The notes: generated by a model from the sequence alone, not told the origin. Positions 7,409 through 15,556 are shown, counted from the first letter of the stretch. The stretch: 20,879 nucleotides of DNA from Acidobacteriaceae bacterium (GCA_003140785.1 PLKY01000199.1:14606-35484), one strand, 5' to 3'. Program-made: numbers and translations.

Positions 7409-8179
7409 TTACTTGGCGACGGTGAGCTGGATTTCCATTGTCTGGTCGACACGCGCGCCGCCGAGCGGCGCCTGCGCAACGATCGATCCCGGCGCAACGA
7501 GAGGAACGGGCGGGGCATTGCCGGCGCCGACAGGAGGCACGGGGATATCGACAAAAGTTGGAATGCCGGTTTTAATGCCGACTCTCGCCAGTTCCGCTTG
7601 CGCCGCGACTATGGGCAGTCCGGTCAAGTCAGGCATCACGTAGCCATCGGCATTTTCATCTTCGGGCACAGCCACCAGCAGATTTACACTTGGTCGTTCG
7701 ATGCCCTGTGCGTGGGCCGGGGGGTCCTGAGAGATGACCGTCCCCTCGGCTACTGCGCTGTCGGGCAACTTCGCGGTCACTCCGACATCGAGTCCGGAGC
7801 GCCGAAGCTGGAATGCTGCAATGCGCTGATCGTCGCCTACCGTATCGGGTACGTCGACCTTTTGCGGGCCAAGACTTTCGGCAACGCGCACATGCCACTC
7901 TCGGCGAACGACGGTTCCCGGCGCGGGCGATTGCGTAAGGATGTGGCCGGCGGCGACTTCGCCCGAATAATAGCGATTGTCGACATTGAGATTGAGGCCC
8001 ATGCCCGCGGCCTGGCTGCGTGCGTCGGAAACCGTCATGCCTTTGAGGGAGGGCACCTGCACCTCGGCGCCGTGAATGGCGAAGTGCATGGTTGTGATCG
8101 CCGAAAGCATCGCCACGGCGACCAGGAGCATGATCAGCGAAGCGACCTGAAAAAGGTTAATGAAAAATCGGCGGTTCAT
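7409..8179 (-). CDS. Membrane-anchored triple-PASTA-domain protein
   Basis: The 256-residue protein has a basic N-terminus and one membrane helix (residues ~9-33), followed by about three PASTA domains at ~40-103, ~107-175 and ~180-256. Each repeat shows the V-P-x-(L/T)-x-G-x-x-x-x-x-A opening (VPSLKGMTVSDARSQA, VPDTVGDDQRIAAFQL, MPDLTGLPIVAAQAEL) and a late S-Q-x-P or A-Q-x-P turn (LTQSPAPG, ISQDPPA, VAQAPLG). PASTA domains bind peptidoglycan fragments, normally as ectodomains of PknB-type kinases or PBPs, but here no kinase domain is attached. The last repeat is interrupted by a proline-rich insert (~PVPPVGAGNAPPVP). The start codon overlaps the OsmC stop by four bases (ATGA), which gives translational coupling. 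Confidence 0.88.
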   Translation of the reverse strand: MNRRFFINLFQVASLIMLLVAVAMLSAITTMHFAIHGAEVQVPSLKGMTVSDARSQAAGMGLNLNVDNRYYSGEVAAGHILTQSPAPGTVVRREWHVRVAESLGPQKVDVPDTVGDDQRIAAFQLRRSGLDVGVTAKLPDSAVAEGTVISQDPPAHAQGIERPSVNLLVAVPEDENADGYVMPDLTGLPIVAAQAELARVGIKTGIPTFVDIPVPPVGAGNAPPVPLVAPGSIVAQAPLGGARVDQTMEIQLTVAK

Positions 8180-8592
8180 GGTTCAGGCTCATCCTCGGAG
8201 TAGACGATCTCGTATTCGACGGGCATCGCCTTTTCAAGCATGAGAGAGACCGAGCAATATTTGTTCTTTGAGAGCGAAACTGCATCTTCAACCGCCTTGC
8301 GGTTCAGTTGGCCTCGGACCGCGTACGTGAGCTTGATGTGCGTGAAGACGCGAGGTGGGGCTGGAGCCTGCGTAGCTGTTGCTGTGACGCGGAGTCCTTT
8401 AAGCGGCTCGCGCTTCTTCTTGAGGATACTGACCACGTCGACGGACGTGCAACTGCACAGCGCCATTAGAACCACCTCCATGGGCGTCGGTCCATGCGAA
8501 TGCGCGGGGTCGGTGTCGAAGAAAATCGTGTTGCCATTTTCCGCGATACCCTCGTAGACGTTGTTGTGTCTCCACTCGCTGTACGCAACCAT
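8176..8592 (-). CDS. OsmC/Ohr-family protein (YhfA-like)
   Basis: The 138-residue protein belongs to the OsmC superfamily of thiol-based peroxidases. The helix VLMALCSCTSVDVV carries Cys46 (and Cys48), and Cys113 lies in the C-terminal KYCSVSLML; a pair in this arrangement forms the peroxidatic/resolving site in active members. The N-terminal SEWRHNNVYEGIAENGNTI beta-sheet and the HSHGPTPMEV segment before the helix are normal for the family. It most resembles the YhfA-like branch, whose substrate is not certain. An SD-like GGAG precedes the ATG. It sits 31 bases after menG and overlaps the PASTA gene. Confidence 0.9.
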   Translation of the reverse strand: MVAYSEWRHNNVYEGIAENGNTIFFDTDPAHSHGPTPMEVVLMALCSCTSVDVVSILKKKREPLKGLRVTATATQAPAPPRVFTHIKLTYAVRGQLNRKAVEDAVSLSKNKYCSVSLMLEKAMPVEYEIVYSEDEPEP

Positions 8593-8623
8593 ATTGTCGA
8601 ATCTCCGCTATTCGATTTCCACT

Positions 8624-9382
8624 TCAGCCTACCTCGCCGCGCGTTGCGGTGTACAATCCGGCAATACCGAAGGTATAGGGCTGCCACGCGCAATCGGTGT
8701 AGTCGGCCGCGTGCAGAAGAGCGAGCAACTCATTGGGCGAAGGAAACCGCTCTACCGACGCAGGGAGGTAACTGTAGGGACCGTCTTGGCCGCAGATGGT
8801 TCGCCCAATTGCGGGTAAGATGCGGCGAAAGTAGACGGCGTACAGCTTGCCCACAAGACCCCCGGGTTCGCTGAATTCCAGAATCCCCAATTGCCCGCCG
8901 GGTTTGAGCACGCGATGAAACTCGCGCAGGCCGGCTTCGTAATTTGCCAGATTTCTGAAGCCGAATGCGGTCACGATCAAATCGAGCGAATCAGAACGAA
9001 GAGGTAAGTGAAGCGCGTCGGCTTCGAGAGCAATGGCGGCGGGCTGTCCGGGTCTCGCAAATTTTTGTGCCGCGCGGCTCAGCATTCCATGGGAAAAATC
9101 GGCTGCAAGTATTGGCCGTGCATCACGAGCGCGGTGCTTAAGCAGAGCCATGGTCATGTCGCCAGTCCCGCAGCAGATGTCCAGAATGGCCGCGTCAGGA
9201 TTTGCCACGACAGAATAGAAACGCTGCGCCGTGCGTCTCCACCAGAGCTTGTCGATATTGGCAGAGAGCAGGTGATTCAGAAGGTCGTAGCGCGGGGCGA
9301 TGGAATCGAACATGCGGCGCACGTCTTGTGCGGCAGCGGCTTCGTCCTCAGAACCCGCGGGCCTGGCGCCTGTGCTCGGCAT
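8624..9382 (-). CDS. menG: Demethylmenaquinone methyltransferase (MenG/UbiE family)
   Basis: This SAM-dependent C-methyltransferase of the UbiE/COQ5 family performs the last step of menaquinone (or a step of ubiquinone) synthesis. The 252-residue protein shows MFDSIAPRYDLLNHLLSANI near the start, SAM motif I ILDICCGTGDM, the family-specific AFGFRNLANYEAGLREFHRV, then VLKPGGQLGILEFSEP, and a C-terminal PYSYLPASVERFPSPNEL. The dual-family name is kept because sequence alone does not separate MenG from UbiE; menaquinone is the likelier product in an acidobacterium. The ATG overlaps the aroB stop by one base (TGATG), a tight coupling of chorismate supply and quinone synthesis. A ~20-residue N-terminal extension (GARPAGSEDEAAAAQDVRR) precedes the domain. 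Confidence 0.93.
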   Translation of the reverse strand: MPSTGARPAGSEDEAAAAQDVRRMFDSIAPRYDLLNHLLSANIDKLWWRRTAQRFYSVVANPDAAILDICCGTGDMTMALLKHRARDARPILAADFSHGMLSRAAQKFARPGQPAAIALEADALHLPLRSDSLDLIVTAFGFRNLANYEAGLREFHRVLKPGGQLGILEFSEPGGLVGKLYAVYFRRILPAIGRTICGQDGPYSYLPASVERFPSPNELLALLHAADYTDCAWQPYTFGIAGLYTATRGEVG

Positions 9383-10482
9383 CAGGCGCGCTGCTCCCGC
9401 GCTCGCACCAGCATGTAACTGACGGCAGCTTCCAACTCCGCGGGCGACACGTCTTCAACAACGCCCGCATCCCCGATCCCCACCGGCAGCACGAAACGAC
9501 GGACGCCCCCGATGTTCTTTTTGTCGGCGCCCGTGGCCGCAATCACTTTCGCCAGGCGAAGCTTGAGCGGCGGCAGCGGCCCGTAGAGATGAATCAGGTT
9601 TTCGAGACGCTGAAATTGCGGGGGCGAGATGGTGCTACGCCGTAGGCCAAGAAAAAGCGCAGCAATCATGCCCCAGCCGACAGCTTCGCCGTGAAGCAAT
9701 ACTTTGTAGCGCGTGGCTTGCTCAACGGCGTGGCCTACCGTGTGACCGAGATTGAGAATCATGCGCAAGCCGCTTTCGCGCTCGTCGCGATTCACGACGT
9801 TGGCCTTGATGCGGATGGAGGCGGCGATGACTCTTTCGATCGCCTTTGGCTCGCGCGCAAGAATCGCATCGGCCTTTTCTTCCATGAGGCGCACTAGCGC
9901 CCGGTCGCGAATGATGCCTGCTTTTATGCTTTCCATCAGGCCCGCGCGCAATTCTCGTTCAGGAAGGGTGCCGAGAACATCGATGTCGGCGAACACCGCG
10001 ACCGGATGATGGAAGCTGCCGACGAGGTTCTTACCTTCGGGCAGATTCACACCAGTCTTGCCGCCGACTGAGGAATCCACCTGCGACAGGAACGTGGTCG
10101 GCACCTGCACATAGGGAATGCCGCGCATGAAGATCGCGGCCAAAAAGCCGCCAACGTCGCCCACAATGCCGCCGCCAAACGCAATCAAAAGCGATCCACG
10201 ATCGCCCCCGGCCGTGATCATCTGCCGCAATAGCCGTTCAACGCTGGCCATCGTCTTGTGTTGCTCACCGGGAGACAGGAAAAGAGCGATTGGCGGATCA
10301 GCGAAAGAAGCGAGAAAGGCTTCGCTCCATAGCGCCCAAATTTCAGGAGACGTGAGCACAAAGACACGGCGCGGCACACGGCCCGCTATGCGCTGAATGC
10401 GCGGCGCGAGCGTCCGCAGCAGGCCGCTGCCGGCATGGACGTCGTATTTGGCGGAAGGAGTTTCTACCCGAATGGTTTGCAC
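9382..10482 (-). CDS. aroB: 3-dehydroquinate synthase
   Basis: AroB converts 3-deoxy-D-arabino-heptulosonate-7-phosphate (DAHP) to 3-dehydroquinate, the second step of the shikimate pathway, using NAD+ and a divalent metal. The 366-residue protein contains the NAD-binding LLIAFGGGIVGDVGGFLAA, the substrate loop PTTFLSQVDSSVGGKTGVN and the FHHP segment. Metal ligands fit His247 (with His251 nearby) in NLGHTVGHAVE and His264 in LLHGEAVGWGM, plus a glutamate in the LMESIKAG helix. Translation starts at GTG 10482; MQTIRVETPSAKYDV is the normal N-terminus. This is the first gene of the minus-strand operon, divergent from the Hsp70 gene across 78 bases. Confidence 0.96.
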   Translation of the reverse strand: MQTIRVETPSAKYDVHAGSGLLRTLAPRIQRIAGRVPRRVFVLTSPEIWALWSEAFLASFADPPIALFLSPGEQHKTMASVERLLRQMITAGGDRGSLLIAFGGGIVGDVGGFLAAIFMRGIPYVQVPTTFLSQVDSSVGGKTGVNLPEGKNLVGSFHHPVAVFADIDVLGTLPERELRAGLMESIKAGIIRDRALVRLMEEKADAILAREPKAIERVIAASIRIKANVVNRDERESGLRMILNLGHTVGHAVEQATRYKVLLHGEAVGWGMIAALFLGLRRSTISPPQFQRLENLIHLYGPLPPLKLRLAKVIAATGADKKNIGGVRRFVLPVGIGDAGVVEDVSPAELEAAVSYMLVRAREQRA

Positions 10483-10491
10483 GCGTCTTTC

Positions 10492-10497
10492 ATTCTA
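10492..10497 (-). promoter_or_regulatory. Candidate -10 box of the aroB operon
   Basis: Read on the minus strand, the hexamer is TAGAAT, five of six matches to the bacterial -10 consensus. It ends nine bases before the aroB GTG, so transcription would begin only a few bases upstream of the start codon. No clear -35 and no strong Shine-Dalgarno sequence are visible (only a GAAAG). The spacing is the same as for the TACAAT box before aroC. The call is tentative. Confidence 0.3.
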
Positions 10498-10560
10498 AAG
10501 GATTTGAATTGTGCTTTTTGTTGAAGGACTTTGAAATGGGCCTCACGATAGACTCAAGGC

Positions 10561-12081
10561 ATGCGAATTGGAGTTGATTTTGGAACTACGCGTGTCGTCG
10601 TTGCAGCGGCCGACCGCGGCAATTTTCCCCTGGTACATTTTGAAGCGCCCGACGGGCAAATGCACGATTGGTTCCCTCCGGTGATCGCGGCCCGAGATGG
10701 CGACCGGCTTTATGGGTGGGAGGCGATGGCCGTGCAAGACCAGGAAAGCTGGACACTGGTGCGCTCCTTGAAACGCGCCTTGCGCACCGCTGGGCCGCAC
10801 ACCGAAGTGCATCTGGCGGGTCAGACTCTGCCGTTGCGGGCGCTTATGACAGAGATGATGGCGGCTTTGCGCAAACAGCTTTTGGAACATTCGAATCTGG
10901 GCGCTGAGCCGGGCGAGAGCCTTGAAGCGATGATGGGAGTGCCGGCGAATGCCAACAGCAACCAGAGATTCATGACGGAAGAGGCAGCGCAGGCAGCGGG
11001 ATTCACGGTGCTCGGAGTGGTGAATGAGCCATCGGCCGCGGCCATGGAGTATGCCTATCGAAACAGCGATGAGCGCAAGAGCAAGTCGCGCAATCGACTG
11101 CTGGTGTACGACCTTGGTGGCGGCACATTCGATGTCTCGTTAGTGAGCCTGATTGATGGCGAAGAGATCGTGGAAGCTTCGGATGGAATTCCAAACCTGG
11201 GCGGCGATGACTTCGACGAGATTCTGGCGAACATAGCGGTTGTACTTGCGTCACCGAATCCGCCATTCACACCGTTTGAGCGGAGGCGTTTGCTGGACGA
11301 ATGCCGCGAGAAGAAGGAGTCGTTGAATCCGAACACGCGCAGGGTGACCATCGACTTTGAGCGGGTGCGGCCGGGATTGAAAGAGGCGACAATTCCCCTG
11401 GATGTTTATTACGAGCGATGCCGCCCGCTGATTGAAGCTACGCGAGAGGTTGTCGATAGGCTGCTGAAGACATACGCCGAAGGCGAGCTCGATACTCTCT
11501 ACGTAACAGGTGGAGGGTCGGAGTTGCCCGCGGTTGCGCGCGTCTTGCGCGAAAGCTTTGGGCGCAAGGTGCGGCGGTCGGCGTACATGCGTTCGGCGAG
11601 TGCGGTTGGATTGGCGATTCGCGCTGCGGCTGCGTCGGACCGGCTGCACGACCAATTCAATCAGAATTTCGGCATTTGGCGGGAGGCAGATTCGGGCGGG
11701 CGGATCGTCTTCGACCTCATCTTTCCGCGCGGTGTGCAGTTGCCTGCTCCAGACGAACCGCCTCTTCACTACGAGCGCGTGTATAAGCCAGCACACAACA
11801 TCGGCCACTTTCGCTACCTCGAGTGTTCGCGGCTCGACCAGGAAGGCCAGCCCGTTGGCGAGATCACCAACTGGGAGCAGATTCAATTTCCTTTCGACCC
11901 GCAACTGTGGGGACATTCGGATTTGGCGGCGGAGCCGGTTAAGCCGTTGGCAAATGCGAATGACCTGATGGTGCGCGAGGAGTATTTTTGCGATTCCGAC
12001 GGCAATTTGCGCGCGAAGATTTCCGAAATATCTACGGGCAATACGCGCGAATATCAGATTGCGCAGTTGGCCACCACGTGA
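10561..12081 (+). CDS. Short Hsp70-family (DnaK-like) ATPase
   Basis: The 506-residue protein has a complete actin/Hsp70 nucleotide-binding domain in residues ~1-360. Phosphate-1 loop VDFGTTRVVVA is at the N-terminus, MGVPANANSNQR and NEPSAAAMEYAY follow, phosphate-2 DLGGGTFDVS is at ~183, and the adenosine motif YVTGGGSELPAVARVL is near 314. The remaining ~140 residues contain beta strands (GGRIVFDLIFPRGVQLP) but no recognisable interdomain linker and no helical lid, and end in QIAQLATT. It is therefore an atypical, shortened Hsp70, distinct from housekeeping DnaK (~640 residues). No DnaJ or GrpE is nearby. The ATG at 10561 directly precedes the first ATPase strand. The client and role are unknown. 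Confidence 0.88.
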   Translation: MRIGVDFGTTRVVVAAADRGNFPLVHFEAPDGQMHDWFPPVIAARDGDRLYGWEAMAVQDQESWTLVRSLKRALRTAGPHTEVHLAGQTLPLRALMTEMMAALRKQLLEHSNLGAEPGESLEAMMGVPANANSNQRFMTEEAAQAAGFTVLGVVNEPSAAAMEYAYRNSDERKSKSRNRLLVYDLGGGTFDVSLVSLIDGEEIVEASDGIPNLGGDDFDEILANIAVVLASPNPPFTPFERRRLLDECREKKESLNPNTRRVTIDFERVRPGLKEATIPLDVYYERCRPLIEATREVVDRLLKTYAEGELDTLYVTGGGSELPAVARVLRESFGRKVRRSAYMRSASAVGLAIRAAAASDRLHDQFNQNFGIWREADSGGRIVFDLIFPRGVQLPAPDEPPLHYERVYKPAHNIGHFRYLECSRLDQEGQPVGEITNWEQIQFPFDPQLWGHSDLAAEPVKPLANANDLMVREEYFCDSDGNLRAKISEISTGNTREYQIAQLATT

Positions 12082-12191
12082 GCGTGGACGATAGGGATTT
12101 ATTCGTCAGCGTTTTGTTCGTCGAAGAATGGCGGACGCCCCTGAGCTTCCTATCGCAGATTGAGCTGACCGCAGAGCAGACAGAGTTTTAA
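12078..12191 (+). CDS. Possible 37-residue ORF coupled to the Hsp70 gene
   Basis: A GTG at 12078 overlaps the Hsp70 stop (GTGA) and opens a frame of 37 codons ending with the TAA at 12189-12191. The peptide begins VSVDDRDLFVSVLFVEEW and ends TAEQTEF. The four-base overlap is the same architecture used by genuine coupled genes in this window, and the peptide has a plausible amphipathic character. There is no clear Shine-Dalgarno sequence and no family match known to me, so it may be chance. Otherwise 12082-12245 would be a 164-base non-coding gap. Confidence 0.25.
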   Translation: MSVDDRDLFVSVLFVEEWRTPLSFLSQIELTAEQTEF

Positions 12192-12232
12192 TCTGTAGGG
12201 ATTTCAACACCACCTTGTACACTTCCGAGAAC

Positions 12233-12238
12233 AGGAGG
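12233..12238 (+). promoter_or_regulatory. Strong ribosome binding site of the AIM24-family gene
   Basis: AGGAGG is a perfect anti-16S match seven bases before the ATG at 12246. It fixes that start in preference to the in-frame ATG at 12273. Confidence 0.75.
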
Positions 12239-12245
12239 ATTCCGA

Positions 12246-13013
12246 ATGCAGACCCGGATTCAAGGCACCACCATGCCGGTGCTCGACGTGCAGCTTGACC
12301 CCAACGAGAGTGTGTTCTCAGAGAGCGGAGAGCTTTCGTGGATGACCGCATCGATCCAGATGACGACGCACACCCAGATGGGAGGCGGTGGCGGGCTGTT
12401 CGGCATCCTAAAGCGCGTGGCTGGCGGTGGAAGCATCTTCATGACCGAATACCGGGCCTATCAATACCCCGGCGAGGTTTCGTTTGCCACCAAGGTGCCG
12501 GGGCACATTGTGCCGGTCCAGGTGGGTCCGGGACAGGAATACCTGGTGCACAGGCACGGATTTTTATGCGCCACGGATCAGGTCACCATCGGCGTGGGAT
12601 TTCAGCAGTCGCTGGGGGCGGGCGTCTTTGGTGGCGATGGATTCCTGCTGCAAAAGCTCAGTGGAATCGGGATGGCGTGGTTGGAGCTTTCGGGCGAATT
12701 GATCGTGAAGAACCTGGCGCCGGGCGAGATGTTACGTGTGCATCCGGGACACGTGGGAGCATTTCAAGCATCGGTGTCATTCCAGATCACCACGGTGCCG
12801 GGAATCAAAAACATGATCTTTGGCGGGGATGGTCTCTTCCTGGCCGTGCTTGTCGGTCCCGGCACAGTGTGGCTGCAAACATTACCCATATCGCGGCTGG
12901 CGCATCAAATCAGTGAGTACCTTCCACGTGGGGAAAACAGGCAAGTGGCTCCAGCGGCCGGTGGTGCGCTGCTCGGCGGCATTGTGGGATCGATTCTCGG
13001 CGGAGACCAGTAG
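12246..13013 (+). CDS. AIM24 / TIGR00266 family protein
   Basis: The 255-residue protein belongs to the AIM24 (DUF124, TIGR00266) family, which folds as stacked beta-layers rich in glycine. Visible signatures are the ELSWMTASIQMTTHTQMGGG segment, the glycine run around LFGILKRVAGGGSIF, YRAYQYPGEVSFATKVPGHI, FLCATDQVTIGVGFQQ, and the closing FGGDGLFLAVLVGPGTVWLQ. The end is a Gly/Ala-rich hydrophobic tail (AAGGALLGGIVGSILGG) that could associate with membrane. The role of bacterial members is unclear; yeast Aim24 affects mitochondrial membrane organisation. The next gene (PerM-like) begins 75 bases downstream and is in the same reading frame, with two in-frame stops (TAG 13011, TAA 13026) between them. 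Confidence 0.9.
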   Translation: MQTRIQGTTMPVLDVQLDPNESVFSESGELSWMTASIQMTTHTQMGGGGGLFGILKRVAGGGSIFMTEYRAYQYPGEVSFATKVPGHIVPVQVGPGQEYLVHRHGFLCATDQVTIGVGFQQSLGAGVFGGDGFLLQKLSGIGMAWLELSGELIVKNLAPGEMLRVHPGHVGAFQASVSFQITTVPGIKNMIFGGDGLFLAVLVGPGTVWLQTLPISRLAHQISEYLPRGENRQVAPAAGGALLGGIVGSILGGDQ

Positions 13014-13088
13014 AGCCGGGACCAGTAAGACAGGGACGAAGTTGCAGCCTCCGGCGGAATCCGCGCCGGCAAAAAAAGAAAGTCGCGG

Positions 13089-14120
13089 ATGGCGGAAATC
13101 ACTCGAAATCGTCGCAATGTTCGTGGCGACATCGTTTTCGTTTTTGCGCTTGCACTGGCCTGTTATGTGGTGTGGCTGGTTCGAGACGTGTTGGTGCTGC
13201 TGTACGTAAGCGCGCTGTTTGCGGTTATGTTTGCGCCGGTGGTGCGGTCGGTTTCAACAGTGCACGTGGGGCGATGGCGGCCGTTCAAAGGCATCGCAGT
13301 CTTGGTGCTCCCATTGGTTGCGGCGGGAGTGCTTCTCGCGTTTGGCTTTTTTGCACTGCCACCCGTTGCTCGCGATCTCCAGGAGTTCTCAAAGGAGATG
13401 CCGGCCCGCACTCCTGTTCTATTGGAGAAGCTCAACCACATTCCATTTGCGGATCACATCGACGCCGGCGATCTCGATTCGCGCATCGAGGGTTTCGCCA
13501 GCAGCGCGGCGAGCTATCTCTTCCTCTCGATCAAGAACTGGGCTGGCGCTCTCTTTAGCATCATCATGGGCTTCATTCTGACCATCTATTTCATCCTCGA
13601 AGGCGACCATGCGTATCGGTGGTTCCTGTCGTTCTTTCCTCCTCCAAGCCGGGGACGGCTGGATCTGACGCTGCAGCGAGCCGAAGTGAGAATGGGCAAA
13701 TGGCTGCTGGGGCAGGGAAGCCTGATGCTGGTTCTCGGGCTCACCAGCACGATTGTTTATCTGTCTCTCCATGTGCGGTACGCGTATGCATTGGGGGCGC
13801 TGACGGGATTGTTGAATGTGATTCCGATCATTGGCGCGGCAGTGTGCATCGCGCTCACGCTGCTGGTGGCCGCGATTGACTCCTGGGGCCGGGTAATCGG
13901 GGTGGCGATTTTCTATGCCATCTATCTGCAGGTCGAGAATTCATTTCTGGTTCCGCGCATTATGAAAAGCAGGGTAGGTTTGCCGGGACTGGCCATTTTG
14001 GTGGCCCTGCTGATTGGCTCTGCAGTGGCGGGAGTTGTGGGGGCGTTGGTCTCCGTGCCTACGGCCGTGCTGGTGGCCGAATTGGTGAATGAGTACCTGG
14101 TGAACAAGAGCCCCGGGTGA
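13089..14120 (+). CDS. AI-2E / PerM family membrane transporter
   Basis: The 343-residue polytopic protein has about eight hydrophobic segments. Family signatures are visible: IIMGFILTIYFILEGDHAYR in the middle, ALTGLLNVIPIIGAAVCIAL, YLQVENSFLVPRIMKSRVGL, and the final glycine-rich VVGALVSVPTAVLVAEL helix. A soluble loop (~90-140) with the DAGDLDSRIEGF segment lies between helices 2 and 3, as in relatives. Members have been linked to autoinducer-2 export and to ion/proton antiport, so the substrate is not assigned. The ATG at 13089 has only a weak purine-rich leader. It ends nine bases from the convergent TPR-glycosyltransferase gene. Confidence 0.92.
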   Translation: MAEITRNRRNVRGDIVFVFALALACYVVWLVRDVLVLLYVSALFAVMFAPVVRSVSTVHVGRWRPFKGIAVLVLPLVAAGVLLAFGFFALPPVARDLQEFSKEMPARTPVLLEKLNHIPFADHIDAGDLDSRIEGFASSAASYLFLSIKNWAGALFSIIMGFILTIYFILEGDHAYRWFLSFFPPPSRGRLDLTLQRAEVRMGKWLLGQGSLMLVLGLTSTIVYLSLHVRYAYALGALTGLLNVIPIIGAAVCIALTLLVAAIDSWGRVIGVAIFYAIYLQVENSFLVPRIMKSRVGLPGLAILVALLIGSAVAGVVGALVSVPTAVLVAELVNEYLVNKSPG

Positions 14121-14129
14121 GGTAATGGC

Positions 14130-15539
14130 CTACGTCGCATCCCGCTCAAGAGCGTTTTCTACGTCACGCACAACAGATTGCCAATTGCCCAGCATTCTTT
14201 GCCGGAAGAGACGCACGGTGGGGTACCAAGGACTATCTTCGCGAGCTTGAAGCCAGCGCCAGTCTGGTGCGAACGGCAGCAGGACCCAGGTTGGAACTCC
14301 GAGTGCGCCAGCCAGGTGTGCCGTCGAGTTATCGATAGTGATCACAAGATCCATCGCGGCGACCTGCGCGGCGAAGTCGTCGATGTCGGAAAGCTGATCG
14401 ACTTCGGGATCAACGAGAACGGGTGCATTCGCCGCCCTTGCCTGTTCTTCCAACGTGTCGGAATCTCCATACTGAAGACTGACCCATCGAATGCCGGGCC
14501 GGTTGAAGAGAGGAGCAAGCAAGGTCAGGTCGATGGAGCGGCTGCGGCCCGTCTTCCTATTTTTGGTGTGCCATGCGAGTCCCACCAGCTTCCGGCCGTC
14601 GGCATAGCGCGCGCGGAACCGGCTTTGCGCGGATGGATCGGCGACCAGGTAGGGCGATCTCGTTTCTTCGAATGCACCAGTCAAATTCCGGAACAGACCG
14701 GGCAAACTGCCGCTGGGCAAGTGCGCCGCGATTTCCAATTCCGGGTGACCCGCAGGATCGGCTCCGCTGACTACGTCAATGCCGGGAAACGAGCGCGAAA
14801 AAATCGGTTGGAGCCGCGCATCGCAATCGAGCACGCAACGGTTTCCTGTGCGGACTGCGTCCGGGATCAGTCCCGCGAACATGATTTCGTCGCCGATCCC
14901 CTGCTCGCCCCAAATCAGCAAGCGCCCCGCAGCAAGTTGCTTACCCCTCCATAGCGGTTGCGGATAGGTTCGCATTTGTGTGTCGTAGTCTTTGGTTTGC
15001 CAACGCAGCTCGAAGTTCTTCCAGCCAGAGGCGAAGTCCCCTTTCAGCAGCAAGGCCATCGATTCGGCTACGGCGGCCTCGGCTGAGGCAGGATTCAGGG
15101 ACAGCGCGCGCCGATAACATGCCAGACTGGACTCCACATCGCCCTGCGCTTTGAAGATGTTTCCCAGATTCAGATGAACCTCGGCAACGTCTGGCTTGAG
15201 CACCAGCGCGCGCTGATAACAAGCGCCAGCCTCGGCCAGCTTGCCTTGCGACTGCAGAACATTGCCCAGGTTGGAGTGATAGGACGCCGCATCGCCCTTG
15301 ATCGCGATTGCCTTGCGAATTAGATCGACCGCAGCCTCATCGCTTCCGGTCTGGTAGGCGATCATCCCGAGCAGATGCAGTGCGTCGGGATGATGGGAAT
15401 CGATGGCAAGAGCTTGCAGATAGATTTGCTCTGCCTCGTTGAACTGCCCTGCCTGGTGATGACGAAGCGCCTGCTGCACCAAATCCTGGGTGATCGAGGA
15501 TGAGCCGTGTGGAGCGCGTTGTCCTAGTGGGTCAATCAC
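14130..15539 (-). CDS. TPR-glycosyltransferase fusion protein
   Basis: The 469-residue protein combines about five tetratricopeptide repeats in residues ~19-180 (units such as AGQFNEAEQIYLQALAIDSHHPDALHLLG and GKLAEAGACYQRALVLKPD, shown here in part) with a glycosyltransferase-like C-terminus (~185-469). The latter carries the conserved LLIWGEQGIGDEIMFAGLIP, VGLAWHTKNRKTGRSRSIDL and the late MDLVITIDNSTAHLAGALGVPTWVLL, which resembles the nucleotide-sugar site of GT-B (GT9/GT41-like) enzymes. Such fusions are common in environmental bacteria; the acceptor is unknown. Translation starts at GTG 15539, since an in-frame stop lies two codons upstream. It follows the metalloprotease gene by 17 bases, so the two are co-transcribed. 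Confidence 0.88.
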   Translation of the reverse strand: MIDPLGQRAPHGSSSITQDLVQQALRHHQAGQFNEAEQIYLQALAIDSHHPDALHLLGMIAYQTGSDEAAVDLIRKAIAIKGDAASYHSNLGNVLQSQGKLAEAGACYQRALVLKPDVAEVHLNLGNIFKAQGDVESSLACYRRALSLNPASAEAAVAESMALLLKGDFASGWKNFELRWQTKDYDTQMRTYPQPLWRGKQLAAGRLLIWGEQGIGDEIMFAGLIPDAVRTGNRCVLDCDARLQPIFSRSFPGIDVVSGADPAGHPELEIAAHLPSGSLPGLFRNLTGAFEETRSPYLVADPSAQSRFRARYADGRKLVGLAWHTKNRKTGRSRSIDLTLLAPLFNRPGIRWVSLQYGDSDTLEEQARAANAPVLVDPEVDQLSDIDDFAAQVAAMDLVITIDNSTAHLAGALGVPTWVLLPFAPDWRWLQAREDSPWYPTVRLFRQRMLGNWQSVVRDVENALERDAT

Positions 15540-15556
15540 CGTCTATTGGGCACCGT

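Noticed and set aside
10547..10554. TAGACT six bases before the Hsp70 start, with a TTGAAA upstream
   Set aside because: The spacing between the two hexamers (12 bases) is too short for a normal promoter and the -10 match is weak.
13005..13026. Short direct repeat GACCAGTA twice at the end of the AIM24-family gene
   Set aside because: Eight bases is too short, and two copies alone do not support a functional site or duplication.
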